Shown here piece by piece: positions 38,250 through 51,085 of a DNA stretch of 64,000 nt. Each line of letters begins with the position of its first letter. Position 1 is the first letter of the stretch. The notes beneath the pieces were generated by a model that worked only from the letters and a program-made list of their open reading frames with translations, was not told the origin of the DNA and searched no databases. Both the position numbers and the translations under genes were made by a program. The DNA is taken from assembly GCA_037074765.1 (NCBI GenBank), contig JBAMDO010000579.1, positions 496,001 to 560,000 of the forward strand, given 5' to 3'. Source of the stretch: Mansonella perstans (Eukaryota > Nematoda > Chromadorea > Rhabditida > Onchocercidae).

Positions 38250-39864
38250 AAATAGTATGACTAGTTTTTTTTTAGTTTTTTTTGCATTTCATGTTAGATT
38301 AATTCTATTTCTTATCTCCTACAGAAATTGATTTAGTATATTGGATATATAAATGCTTGAATGCTGCATATTTTATCCTAATTACGATAATATAGATGAG
38401 AGCTTAAGATTCAGTTGATAGAAAGCTTAACAGCATTTTGGTCATTTTTTGTTCATATACTTTTTGAAACGTAAAATATGAAATGATACATGTTATTTAC
38501 AAACAGTTTGTTATCATATTGATTAATCTTGCATATTCTTCACAAAGATAACATTTATTCCTCATTAAGTTTCCATTCCTAATTGTCTTCTTATTAGATG
38601 GGTTTATTATTTAGTAGCTACTATTGTTTTTTTTGTTTGTAGAGTGATGTTTTTGTCGTCATTAAATCTCATTTCATTCTATTTCAATTACTTTTACTAC
38701 TAACTTGTTAGGATAGAGTTGAAGTCAGTGAGAGGAGCAAAGTAAAGTATATAGTAAAGTAAAAAGTTTCATTGGGGGATAGAAGAAAGGAAATATCAAT
38801 TGTAATCTGAAAATAAAATAGTTCTGTATTTTTTTATCATTTTTTTTTTTTTTTTTTTTTTTTTTTTGGAAGTTACCTTTCACTGACGGAAATTCAATTT
38901 TTTTCAACATTAATTGGACAAGGCAAATGGGTTTTTTTTTAATAAGAACTATATAATGTGGACAGAAAGTGGAACAATTCTAAAATTTATTGACAATCGA
39001 AAATCTTACTCTACATCAGGCATGTTTAGTATTTGAGGCATGGTGGGTTTTGCGCTACAACGGGCAGAGATTTTGAATTGGCGGTACGAGGCCTGATTCT
39101 ATATTGTGCCAGTTTCATCGTTTTTTGGTTATTTGTACTTTTCGATGCGTGTTTTCTATGCTATTTAAACGGTTGTTGGATTTTTTTTGTTTATCAAATT
39201 ATCAAATAGGAATTTCATTTCAGGTAGTTGGCTTTTTTAGATAGGAAGAATTTGGTGGCAGCAATTAGTGTATCGATACAATTACGTTGCGCATTCTCGG
39301 TAAGACTGAAGAACTTCTTCAAAAGCAGTTAAAAAAAGAATGAAATGAGGATAGTTTTTAGCGTTCTGCAATTCACTGTTTTTTACATTTTAGAGATGAC
39401 TAGAAATAGTTGAAATATTTACAGAACACGTAGAAGCTATATTCTTATCCTCCGTGAATTCTACGTTGAATATTATTTCCGTTCCATGCCCACTACCACC
39501 TTATCATCAACTATTTTGTTCAATTAATTCAATAGAACATTACTTATTTATATAACTTGTCATCTCTAAAATATAAAAAACAAATAAATAAATGAAGTTA
39601 TGAGAGGGAGAAAAAGAAAAACATATTTATTTGTGAAGCTAATACAATGTTTGAATCTGTGAATGTGGGAACTTCGAACTTAGTTAATATTATTGATTGC
39701 GATAAGCGTCTGGTAATCATAATTTCTACGTTATTAGGTACAATGCATTCGAAATTTGATGATAACTGAAGGTTAAAGGGTTAGAAATGTGTAGTCGGAG
39801 AACTGAAGTGTAAATCAGAATAACATTTCTTGTTTATATATTTCTGATTTTAGAAAAACGCTAA
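38250..39864. other. intergenic, with a 27-base T-run
   Basis: Spacer before TIM23. An uninterrupted T run occupies about 38841-38867. The sequence around 39000-39120 is a little richer in GC but has no supported gene. A TGATTTTAG acceptor-like site at 39845-39853 lies 11 bases upstream of the TIM23 start and is a likely SL site. Confidence 0.55.
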
Positions 39865-41209
39865 ATGGTTTGGCCATTTAATTCTACAAAGCCTGTGGCA
39901 TCAACATTGCCAAACTCGTCACATTCAGAGAAACAGTCAACTTCAATATCCGATCTAGGAGTAATAGATTTGGCAGTACCTGAACTAAATGATGCATTGG
40001 TTTCTGACAGAGATAATGCAAATATGAATGATGTAGATAAGTCTCCCATATTTGCGTTAGATCAATTGAAGCAGGCTGGCGTTCCATTTGAGAAACAGCT
40101 GTCGCCGTATCTGCAAATGGATCCTTCCGTATTCCGAGAATCTACACCTCAGTAAGTTTGAAACTTTCTCACTTTTTTTGTTTTCTTTTTTTCTTTTTCA
40201 AAAACGACACCATTAAAACTGTCGATTCCTTTAAAGTTTAAAGGAATCGACAGTTTTCTTCCAAAAAGTTTTTCGTGTAATAGTGTAAGTTCTGTATGAA
40301 GTTTGTGAAGTTGTCTCAAGTGAATAGCATGTAAAAGTATATCTGCAACAAAGTGGTATTGATTATTAATTTGGTAATAATGATAATAATATGGATGTTT
40401 TCATGTATATTATTCCTGGTGAATCGAAAGGAGAACTGGAATTTGCAATGGGACGGATTGGATGGACTGTTTTAGGCGCCTATGCGTTAGGAAGTCTGCG
40501 CGGTATCCTACCGGAATTACGAAATGCTAATACGAGACAGCTGGTGAGGATTAGTTTCACTGAATGCAACTTTTTGTGGAATATACATTTTAAATTTTGG
40601 AATGGCCTTTGTCGTTCTGTTCCCTTTTTTTTTTTTCGTTTACATAGAAGTGGAAAAAGGAGTAATGTAATGATAGAAGGATAAATGCTTGACCTTGCAC
40701 AATTTTTTAAATTACGAATACTCTAATGATTCCTGAATCAGGCATGTTTTGTTTAGCCTTTTAAACCATTTATGACGCGTTTGATGAATTCTTCGGTAAA
40801 ACACGGTAGTGGTTTTGCTCATCCGGCCGGTTCTATTGTTTTCATGTTCTCTGTTGCTGACATGATTTTTGGAAAACTGCGTGCGAAAGATGATCTTAAT
40901 GCTATTGGTAAGTTTCGGTGTGATAATTATAACTATAAAATATCAGTTGCACTTTATTGTTATACTGCTTTCGAATAGTTAGCTGTGCATCTTCTTATTT
41001 GCGATAAATCATAACTAAGAATATTTGTAGCTGCTGGTGCTGTTACTGGTGGTCTCTTTCGATGTGCACGTGGCTTACATGCCTCAATAGTAGGCGCGGG
41101 CATTGGAGCAGTCGCAGCTTTTATTTGGTTGCTGAGTGATCAAGATAGTCGAAAGAGGTTGTGGGAAATGCGAAAGAATTTAACCGGTAGGCAGGATTAT
41201 AGTTATTGA
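39865..41209 (+). CDS. timm-23: mitochondrial inner-membrane import channel subunit TIM23
   Basis: Exons: 39865-40151, a second ending at 40543, 40757-40907 and 41031-41209. The N-terminal half is hydrophilic and exposed to the intermembrane space and includes the family motif SPYLQMDPSVFRES. The Tim17/22/23 membrane domain follows: YIIPGESKGELEFAMGRIGW, GAYALGSLRGILPEL, GSGFAHPAGSIVFMFSVADMIFGKLRAKDDLNAIAAGAVTGGLFRCARG (matching the conserved KDD-N/AGA-TG block) and a last helix GAGIGAVAAFIWLLSDQ. TIM23 forms the presequence translocase with TIM17 and TIM44. The start of exon 2 is a problem. The coding frame is open only from about 40370 and contains no AG acceptor before the conserved YIIPG block. 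Intron 1 also holds a perfect 21-bp inverted repeat. Confidence 0.9.
40215..40257. repeat. perfect 21-bp inverted repeat (hairpin) in TIM23 intron 1
   Basis: Left arm 40215-40235 (AAAACTGTCGATTCCTTTAA plus A) and right arm 40237-40257 are exact reverse complements separated by a single G. Transcribed, this would fold into a near loop-less 21-bp hairpin. It lies 63 bases downstream of the exon 1 donor. Confidence 0.95.
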
Positions 41210-43393
41210 TTCGAGGTTTATTTCTGTTTCTTAGAATCAGTTGTTTGTTTACTGCTTTAACAGTTTATTCTATGATTGATCAAGATATAATGTTTCTGAA
41301 ATGATCAAGATCTAATATTTTTGCAATCGAGAATTGAAAGTTCTTAATCATTATATCAATTTTTTGTTGAAGAGTAGTTAATTTATTAAATTGTTAAAAT
41401 TTATTAAATTAATTTCTGTTAATTATTAAATTGTAGTATTCTTTGTTAAAGTGAAGTAAATTATTTTGTACATCAATTCTGCTTTAATTTTCGTAAAGCA
41501 GTTTGCCAAGATGTTGTTTTTTGAGATCGCTTTGTGTGGCATAGTGGTTAATTGCTTCTCCAAGTACAATGATAAGTATATGAAAAACCATATATTCCTG
41601 AGACGAAGATTTCATACATTGTATTGGATGAAAGTGGAAATTTACTATTTTTTTATTCTAAACTGTTTTGGAATAAATTTTTCATTTATATGTTTTCGAC
41701 GAAGATAGCTGCAAATGATGGGTTGTTTCTAGAAATCTGGAAATAAATAACATAAATATTCTTTTCGCCGCTCTTCAACCGTCTTACTTTATACACAAAT
41801 ATTTATATGAGAGTTCTCCAAAATCCTAAAGACTCTGTTGGAGGGAAATTAAGTGAGAGCAAGTTGACAACTATAATGTCTGGAGATAGTAGTGGACAGT
41901 GGAACAAATTGCTGACGTGAAAATCCAGGTTCTCGGGAAGTGTGGTCTCGAATGTCGACTTGATAGTCGATATATTCTTGGAAAAGTATTCATCGAAGTG
42001 AACATTCGTAATGGATAAAGTTTTGTTGCCAAGCAGTTTCATGTAAGAAGTAGTCGGGACGAAATCAGTAGCAGTCGTGCTTGATGATGAGGTAGCCAGT
42101 GGCGACCACTACTAAATATTCTGAAATTAGCAGTTATTCTTTCTTGAAGATTGTGAAACAACGGCAAAATTTGATGTATTAAGGTGGATATGGATGTAGT
42201 GGCAAAGTCTTTTAACGATTGAATTTTGAAATTTGACGAAGCAGATGAATTTACAGTCCTTGGCGCTTTAAGTTCTATAGAGTGCTGATTGATAGTATGT
42301 ATCCGTATATATCAGGCCTGATCGTGGTGATATCAAGGAGTCTACGAGCAAAGTTTTTTTTTTGCCTATCGCCACAATTACATACCAAGCATACATTCCT
42401 TCTCGGCGAACAATGCTCTGTTCTGCACAGGGAGACTGTCATCAACTGGTTGCTCTATGACCTCTCAATTGATACAATTGATGGGATTTGTTAGCATAAA
42501 TGAATTTCATTTACTTTCCATATACGAAGAATGAGGAATTTTTTCGCTTGAAACTATCTTTTTTTTAGTCCTGAATTTATCTTTAATTTGTTAATAATTT
42601 TAAATTAATCATTAAAGTCACTGGAAAATAAGCAATTTATTTTAGCTTTGCCGAAATAATATTCAAAATCTCATTAAGATTTAAAAAAAAAAATCTTTTG
42701 ATACTTTAAAAGGATTGTAATGCTCAAATATTGGATGAAATTTTACAATCATTTTAAATCCTACCATTTATTAAACAATAGTGAAGATAGCATGCAACAC
42801 AAATAAGGTGCATATCTACACAATACACCCTAAGGCTTTTTTCACAGTTGATAGGGATTAATTTATATTTTGCCTTATATTGATTCACATATTTTATTGA
42901 TGTTTAATATCATTTGCATCAACTAAAAGGGAATTCATTCAGGTTAATTACTCTTTGCACTTTTTTTGATGATTGTTTAATTCCTACTGTCTTTCGGTTA
43001 AATAGATCTGTAACTCATAATAGGGAGATTTGTTTACTATTTTTTCATGCCTCTTCGATTCCATTTGATTGTCATAATTGTTCTTTCTATTGCTGTATCA
43101 CATGTTATACAATATTTATTGTTGTAAATTTAAATTGTTTACAAAATCATCGCTTTGTAGTATCCAAACTTTTAGTTCTTTGAAATTTGTCGTTATTTCA
43201 AGTTAATCGATATTTATTTTTTTACACTGTGTAATACAAACGTTTCATCCACCTTGCATTTATGGGCCTAAAAATTTTTTTCAAAAAACTAAAAGTTGAC
43301 AAGTTTGCTTCTTCAACTTTCCATCATGCGTTTGCATCAAAAGTAATAGGCATGTTGTTCAAATTTTAGTTTCAGCCTTACGAGAGATTTTAT
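41210..43393. other. intergenic, no gene seen
   Basis: About 2.2 kb. Open frames exist near 41803-42042 (minus) and 42282-42494 (plus), in a patch with slightly higher GC (41800-42500). Neither shows a family match, repeats or a splice context, and both strands are equally open. They are not called. Confidence 0.55.
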
Positions 43394-44312
43394 ATGGATG
43401 ATGATATTGTTGATCTTCTGGTTATTTCAGGCGTTGCTGGTATCAGCTTTATAACTTTAACATATCTTGTCACTAAGGTTCATTTTTACATTTTTTTTTC
43501 CAAACCTTAATTAAAATGAATCCAAATTATTTCATTTGCACGGAATCGCCTTCTAGTCATTTATTTCCCATAAATGTGTTCATTTTTGGGATAGTATTTG
43601 CTTTCCAGCTGGGTGCTAATCAATGATATCAAAGATTTCCTGTACATCAATTTGTTCGTACACTCATGTCTTTTGCAATGTTAACATAAGTTAACATTCT
43701 GCTAGTTACTTGAAAATGATCAACTTTTGGATACTATCTCATAGACGATAGTGGCGAAAGTTGAAATTATTTTCCATAATTTTTTAAATTAAAATTTGTA
43801 TGAAGTAAGAATTGATAGTGTATTGCAGATTTATTCAGATAAAATTAAAGGACGTTTGTTGTGTTTTAAAGAGAATTTTATTACTGTTCCAAATGTTATT
43901 ACCATACAAGATTCAAAATCAGCATTGACAGTGCAGAAATTTAATGAAATGAGAGGAATTCATTGTGAGAATTCAAGAAAGTAAGTTACATTTATTATGC
44001 TTACATTACTATTTTTTTGCTTTGATTAGTAATAGCTGTTGATATTTTGATGTTGAATTGCGATATTGCCTGTTGTAAATGACATATCTAAGAAGTATAG
44101 AAGTGATCTTTAATCATTTTAGGATTCTTACACATTCGATTGAATCTTTGAGGAAACAATTGATAAAAAAACGAGTAGAATTTAAAGAATGCAAAGATAC
44201 ATTGGACAACAAATTATCGCCTAATTCATTATCAGATATTAAGAAACCACCGTCTTTTGCTTCATTTTCATACATCATAAGTGCTTCAGTGCAGAGGCGA
44301 AAAACGTTATAA
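43394..44312 (+). CDS. small single-pass membrane protein, unrecognised
   Basis: Three exons (43394-43477, 43829-43980, 44123-44312) with matching phases give 141 residues. The start MDDDIVDLL is followed by a hydrophobic segment (LLVISGVAGISFITLTYLV, about residues 8-26) that looks like a signal anchor. The rest is hydrophilic and basic: KIKGRLLCFKENFITVP, then a probable helix (SIESLRKQLIKKRVEFKECKD) and a Lys/Pro/Ser tail ending SVQRRKTL. A TTTCAG precedes the start by about 25 bases. I do not recognise a family. It is the first of four closely spaced plus-strand genes, the next starting 618 bp downstream. Confidence 0.7.
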
Positions 44313-44929
44313 TATAAAATAATAATTGGTATTGTTGTGATCAATTAATGAATTTAGTTGTTATTTTTGTCAAATTAATAAATTTGTTTTGATGTTTTGC
44401 TACGATGGATGACTTGATGCATCAAATTGATCTATGAAAAAAGTGATAAATTTTACAAAATGATAGGAAAGAGTAGATGATAGGAGTTGTTTTGAGGAGA
44501 GCTTGGATCAGGATATGCTTTTCGGGTTATCTATGCATGGAGAATTGAGGCCTATAGTTCAAAATCATGCCTTTGAGATTACAATTGCACTTGAAGATCT
44601 TGTTAACAAATTATTTATCACGTGGTGCGTTGTTATGCTCAGGGAATATGTGAGTTTCATTTGAGGTAAGCGGGTAATCGCTGGTTTCGGTCTGGAATTG
44701 ATTTATTTCAGAACTTTTAACAACTGTTACTTTTTATATTTTAACTGTCAAGGTTTTCTTATAGAATATTATTGTAGAGTAATATTCAAAGGAAATTATG
44801 TAGTGTATTATTCAGGGAAGCGGGATTACGTGTTATCCTAGAATTCCTTTAATGTGTACTAATTAATTTTTAATTTTTAAATTGATTTAATAAATGGTTT
44901 TCTTGCTGAAAACAGGAGAACAATTGAAG
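44313..44929. other. spacer
   Basis: About 0.6 kb of AT-rich spacer between the small membrane-protein gene and the twin-CX9C gene. An AAAACAG at 44908-44914 lies 15 bases upstream of the next start and could be a trans-splice acceptor. Confidence 0.45.
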
Positions 44930-45640
44930 ATGAGTATAAGGGAAAATCCTCATTTCCAAGAAGCAGACGAGCATAAGCTAGAGCCGATGATAAGATTGCC
45001 ATTAGTTGATGCTCTTCGAAGAATTTCATCTAAACAAGGTTTTTATTTGTTTTTATTTGTTTCTTTTTTTCTGAAATATGATATGCCATTTTGTTTTATC
45101 ATTATGAGAATTGAATTGTTTTAAATTTATCTCTGCTAATCAAAACTAACTTGTCTTAGATACACACTGCGGATTTTTTGAATCACAATATTATCATTGC
45201 TTAGAAGCTTTTGGACAAAAACTTGGTCGAAAATACTGCGATTTAGAACGTCGAGATTTCAATGAATGCATAACAAATTACAAACAAGTTTTTTATTTCT
45301 TATTTCTTTTTTTCTTATTTCATGTAAAAATCAATTTTGAAGTTGCAATTTGAGATGTAGAATTTAGCAATTTAGCTAGTGTCTCAATATCTTTGTTGTA
45401 GAGATCACTGTTGATGAATTAAGCTAATTTGCTTCAAATTAAATTCTTTTTAAAGTTAATTTGCGGAAATATTCTTATTGCTTTTTGTCTTATTTTGAGA
45501 AAAAACGTGCTGAATGGATCAGATTGCAATACAAACTACACTGGGATACCAAAAAGCATGGACCAATGCCAGAAGGTGCAAAAATTGGAGAATGTGTTCC
45601 GGATCATTTCTCTTACAATGCTCCACATGCTATTCGTTAA
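44930..45640 (+). CDS. twin-CX9C mitochondrial protein, NDUFS5-like complex I subunit
   Basis: Exons 44930-45038, 45160-45287 and 45500-45640 give 125 residues. The N-terminal part is HKLEPMIRLPLVDALRRISSKQ. A CHCH fold follows with two CX9C pairs, HCGFFESQYYHC and YCDLERRDFNEC. The end is basic and proline-containing (RAEWIRLQYKLHWDTKKHGP... then HFSYNAPHAIR). Arrangement and length fit NDUFS5, the intermembrane-space subunit of respiratory complex I, imported by the Mia40 disulfide relay. Other small CHCH proteins cannot be excluded, since the fold is short and Cys spacing dominates the similarity. The start was chosen at the Met directly after an acceptor-like AAAACAG; an in-frame Met 36 bases upstream (44894) is possible. 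It lies between the small membrane protein and the DET1 homologue. Confidence 0.75.
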
Positions 45641-46319
45641 AAAGATTCTAAGTATAATAATTATTGATTAGTTTTTTTTTTAAGAGAAGTAATATAATTG
45701 GTGAAGTTGTATTTTTGACAGTACGGTGAAGTTTGATTATAGTATTGAGTTGTATTAGACGTTTCTTTGGTGCTTAATGTATGTAATTTATGTTTTTTCA
45801 TTGTATATCATATTTTGTTCTTTTTTGAAGGTGCTACTGATAGATTTAATTTTTGTGCAAATTTTCAACAAATTTTTTTTTCGAACCATTTGATATATTT
45901 CATTGTTTATCACTGTGCTCAGAAACATCTTTGTTTTTTTTCTAAATATCATTTCAAACTGTAAATTACTGTATTTTTAGAATTAAATGTATCATTTCTT
46001 TCTTTCAGTTTTCATTATTTTCGTGATATTTAATTATATATTATAATGAATAAATGGTATATGTGAGTATGTTTTCATATTTTATCATATATTGGTCGTA
46101 TTCAAACCTATCTTTTACATACCTTTATGAAAGCATTGAAATTTCTCAGTGATCAGTGGAAAGTATGGAAAATTTTCGATTTATGAGGAAAATTCTCGAT
46201 TTTCGAGATGTAACGGGATTATACAGTATTAGTTTTTAAGTATATTGAAGACGGTCACTAAACAGGATGATAATAATTATGCATTCAAAATGGGATGAAA
46301 ATTTTTTTTTTTTGTAGAA
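45641..46319. other. spacer
   Basis: About 0.7 kb, T-rich, ending in a T-run and TTTGTAG at 46311-46317, a probable SL acceptor two bases before the DET1 start codon. No gene seen. Confidence 0.5.
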
Positions 46320-49300
46320 ATGGCGTCTGAGGAGATGTATGGTTTAGAATGGTGCAGGCGTAGACAAGTACCAATTATTCATATGGCCCAGATGGTTCGA
46401 ACTCGTGAATTTGGTAGCAGAAAACCAGGTTCTATTAAATAAACTATGCAGTATAAGTAAATGCTACCATTTATAACTAATTAGTGTTTAAGGTAGTCTT
46501 TAGGGTAAACTGCAAAACGCTTTTTAACTTGAATACTTTTCTAATTCATTTCTAATTTCTTTAGGAACACATTTCTTTTATGGTGCGAGACAATTTTATC
46601 AGTGCTTTCATCCAAGCTATAGTTTATCAGGAGTTGATAAGAAAAATTTGATTATTAAAAGGTTGTTTTTTATTTAGTCGTTTTTTTAATGAAATAATGA
46701 GATTAACGATATATGTTAATATTTTATGTAATGAATTGTAATTGTAATTTCTTGCAATGGACAAATTTTAATTAGAGAAATGCAAGAAATACTGGAATCC
46801 TTCTAAAAGAAAAAAGAGAAAGAAAATTCCTAAATTTCAGTTCTCACTTTTAGCTTCATGTGTATGTTGTGTAATGCATAATTGGTTTCAAAAAAATGAA
46901 TCGTTGGATTTTTCAAGCTTGAAAAGTATTCCTTACAGATTTTCACCAGATGGACGTAGTCTTGTTTGTTTTTCCCCAAACTACCATGATTTGTATGTTC
47001 AGGATTATCGTGGTTTTACAGATGCTTACAACAAGCAACCAGAAACCATTTTTGAGGTGAATTTGCATGTTCATCAATTATTATCTCTAAGCAATCATTT
47101 CACGCTGTTTCAGGGGAAATATGGGAAAATATACAGATGGTTTTAGTTTATTTTGATGTTATGCAGCACAACTTTTTGCTTTTCCTGTTTTGATATTTCA
47201 TCAAACACATATTTCATTCCTTCAGGACGTTTTTCCGGAGCGTTTTATGGTGAATCTGATAACTGATGAAGAAGAAGGAGCGGTTTTAAACAAAGAATTC
47301 GTTTTTTTTACGGAGGACTGTCGTTATTTACTGGGTTTGCATTTTGATCAAAATAATTGTTTTGAAATTTTAAAGGAGAAAAACTCTTGATGACACATCT
47401 TCTTATAGAGCTGAGTTTGAGGATATCGTTTTAAGATCGATCATAAGAGCGACGCAAACAAGATTAAAAAACCTTATGGTGCAAAATGTTATAGTGGTTT
47501 CGCATTAGCTATTTTATAGATTTTCAGTCGTTAGTAAAGCTGTAGCACTAGCTGAAACAGGAATTATTTCAGTACTAAAATAGCGACGTGCGCGATGTGC
47601 TTTATTTGCAGTTGCTGCGGAATATCCTACATCGGAAAATGCTCTAAGATGGGATGATATTTACCAAAATAACGAGTCGCTTCCTCCGGTTTCAGTCCAA
47701 GCACTCATAAATTATATCATTTATTGCATCAACATGAATGTTAGATTTTTTAGAAACTTCGTGCACGTTTATTTATTTCTTTAGTGAGGTTATAGAAATC
47801 GGAAATTTTGTATTAATTTCACAGAAATAATGCTGCAATAATTTGGGAAGAATGTATAAATTATATTAATTCCTAAATTTATTAGAAGTAAGCAATTTGA
47901 CGAAGAATAGTAAAACTGACAGTTTTCTAAAATTGAAATTTCTTTTTTGACTGGTGACATTTGTGACAAATATTACCTGGATGCCGATCGTCTTTGGATA
48001 TCACGTGGCGTAACTTTGATAGGATATCTTCTCGCTGTTCTTTCATTTCAACATCAAACGATTCATTTTTTGCATATTAATGAAGATACTGGTTATTTCA
48101 CTCTACTTAATCGTGTAGGACGGTTAGTTTTATTCCTTAATTATGTATTGAGTTCGTTTTGAAAATATTCTTGCACCTAAATAAATTATGAAAAATCAGG
48201 TAGGTGAATCAGAAAATATTAGGTTATTTCACTACTGGTTATTTACAAAGTAAAATTATAAAGTTGTACATATTCGATTCAAGCAAAAAAAGTAAAAAAG
48301 AGCGAAGAACTCGACTTATTATTTTTTAAATTATATCAAGTGCAATCTAAATAAATTATGGAAAACTAAATTTGGTTATTGTAAAATCTTGTGCAAAGTG
48401 AGATTTTGAGTTTTCTGCTTTACTGTTTAAAGCTTCAGGTATAACAGAGGGAATGATTTTTAAGTCAGTGGGATAAAAATGATGGTAAGCCAGCCGTAAT
48501 GATAACAAAGCTCATATTTTGTTCATTTCAAAACATTTTTTAGCTGTATACATATGATAATTGGAAAGTTTTGTGAAAAGATTCAGGAAATTTATATTTT
48601 GAGATTTTTTATACTAATCTTGATTTTCAAATTTAATTTTATAATTTCCAGTTATTTATTTGCTGACGATGATGACCTTGTAATGATGGCTGAGAAAAGT
48701 CCGGATAACCCTACCACAGATGTTGTTCTCAGTGGTTGGTTTTTATTTCTTCATTTAATATCTTTTAGATCTTGAAACAACCAAGTGTTTGTCAGTGCTG
48801 TAGATATTTTATCAAATTTTTATTGTTCAAGCTATTGATAATTTTTTGCAAAAATACTAAGAATTGACTTTTAAAAGCTGACTGTGCATTCCTTGCTATG
48901 AGTTCATTTGCACTTGTACATAAGTCCATTAGTAAAAGTTATGATCAGTCAGCAGTTGTTTGATCTGATTGATGATGATTTGATTTGATCTCAGCTGACT
49001 AGAACAACGTGTATTTTTAGCAGTTTAGTACTTTGTGAAGATTTATCCTTCTTTATCTATTATTAATGCTAGGATGTTTAGTCAGTTTTCTTAGCAGAAC
49101 AAATAGTATAAAATGGAGCTATTAACAGTACTTTTTTTTTTACTTCTGAATTAAAATGTAAAATTCAATGATTTTATAGGAATAAAGCAACGAATGTTGA
49201 CATATCTTTATCACCGATGTACAGATTTAACTCAAGTTGACAATTTTTTGCATACTTTTGCACAGTTTCGATCTCTAAGAATGTGGCAAATGCAATTGGT

Positions 49301-51085
49301 CACTCCAAGCATTATATTAATTCGTTTTGTTAACGAAGGTACTAGTTTTTTGACCGTATCTTTTGGTTCCAAAATGATATTTTTATTAACCTGGATTTCT
49401 ATTATCTTGACTATGCTTTCTGGTATTTCATTTAGAGGCATTTGCTGCGACTCCAGGAATTAGCAACTATCCGTTATTACTCGTTTTGATGGACTGGCAA
49501 AAAGGTGATATTCTTGGTGCATTCGATCGTTATTCAGCGAGTTTTTTGAAGCTGGTAGAGAAATGTCAGGAGGAACTGAAGTATGCTCATGTTTCATCGA
49601 ACCGTTTTCCTTGTACCATTCAACATTGTCAGCAAGCGCTGATGGCCCACCAGCGTATGAAGGATGCAATTACTGATGCTCGAGGAGGTTAATCATGATG
49701 GATTTGTTGTAATTTACGTGTTAATGTGCTTTTTAACATCTAATTTATCATACTTGTTATGAAGGGTTTATGCATGTATCGAATATTCACAGGATGTTCA
49801 AGTTAAGGGGGTGCATCGGTGACAACCTGATTGAGAAATAGATTATAAATCGATGAGACTTTGGGAGCCGTTTTGAGGATGTCTGTATAAGGATGCCAAA
49901 TTTGTAATGTTGCTGATTTTAAAACATAGGGAACGATTCTATCGTTGTTGTTGAGTAGATTATTTGTTGGATCACCACAGAAAGATATTCCTTAGCGTGG
50001 AATAATTAGGATATCTTCTAGTGGATTTCTTTTCATCATATGAAGAAAGTCAAAGTTTCATTCATGTTCACTATCATTTTATATACAAGTATATTGGAGA
50101 CATAGATAATTAGCCAGGAATTTTTTGGAAAAATGTTTGTGATAGATAATGTTAAAAGGAACTTCTATATTTGATATTTATTTGACTGTTAGAAATATTA
50201 TTTACAGGGTCTGATAGAGAAACAAAGCGACGTATTATATGTCAATTGCCTTATTCATTCAGTTACATTCCTGTAGAAACTCCATATTTGGATCCATCAA
50301 TGTTTCGCTTTGATGATCGATTGATTACACTTATTGAACGGACTAAATTAGCTAGTAGTGAAGTGATTCGGTTAGGATTTACCACTTTCTAAAAGACATT
50401 TTTTAGCTGTGGAACAATCATGGGACGATTTCAGTTTTTTTCGATGTTTGTTAAGAGAGTTGAGATATGCTGAAATTTCAATTAAATATTATTTAATGAA
50501 ACTAAGATATTAGGCATAACTTAAATGGTTTTCTTTAATAACAGCGGATTAAAATTCGCTTCTTTTCTTTCTACTTTTCGCCAGTTTTTTACTTGAAAAC
50601 ATTTTTTTTGATAGAACGACTCCTTCTTCTTCTTCCCAAACTCATTTTTTAAATAAGTTTTGCAGCATAATTGGTAGAGTGGCATTATTAAATACTTAAA
50701 CATTTTCTTTACTAGGATGATAGAGAACTTTGCAAACACTTTTACTTGGGTTTTTCATAAATTGGCTTTTTGATTTCGAGAGTTGAAAACCTTGAAAAGG
50801 TGTAAGAAATATAATTGTAAGAACTGATGTAGTTCAGCAGTATTTTTTAGCTTCGAAATAAATTACATTTTAGCTTCAAAACCGCCATAACAAATTTCAA
50901 AATTCAGATTTTTCTCTCGTCTGACTTGTTTGCCGTTGTTCGAAATGAATCTCAATCAAGGTCGCTTTGTTCAGCTACTCTTTCATCCAACAGATCCGTT
51001 CGCTATTTCAGTTGATCGGACACGTGGCTTTGGTACTGCCACTTTCCATTTGCCATCATTTATTACTCCGGACGATCCAGTGTGA
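46320..51085 (+). CDS. det1: DET1 homologue (CUL4-DDB1 ubiquitin-ligase component), frame break in exon 4
   Basis: Exons 46320-46428, 46565-46661, 46939-47056, 47226 to about 47427, 47923-48122, 48652-48734, 49180-49338, 49436-49687, 50208-50370 and 50908-51085 give about 519 residues, against 550 in human DET1. Matching blocks in order: RRRQVPIIHMAQ, FSPDGRSLVCFSP, FFTEDCRYLL, FLTGDICD, AVLSFQHQTIHFLHI, RSLRMWQMQLV, RFPCTIQHCQQ, YLDPSMFRFDDRL and LLFHPTDPFAISVDRT. DET1 works with DDB1, DDA1 and CUL4 (and COP1) to ubiquitinate transcription factors. Two oddities: exon 4 reaches a stop at 47388 although a neighbouring frame, one base shifted at an A5 run (47380-47384), continues the homology to a phase-correct donor; and exon 9 must end at CG|GTTAGG (50370) rather than the earlier GTGATT. 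Confidence 0.9.

Noticed and set aside
38841..38867. T-run as the poly(A) tail of a retroposed minus-strand element
   Set aside because: No target-site duplication or recognisable element next to it; simple homopolymer is the plainer explanation.
41803..42494. Possible coding or mobile-element remnant in the slightly GC-richer patch after TIM23
   Set aside because: No terminal repeats, no transposase-like motif and no consistent frame were seen.
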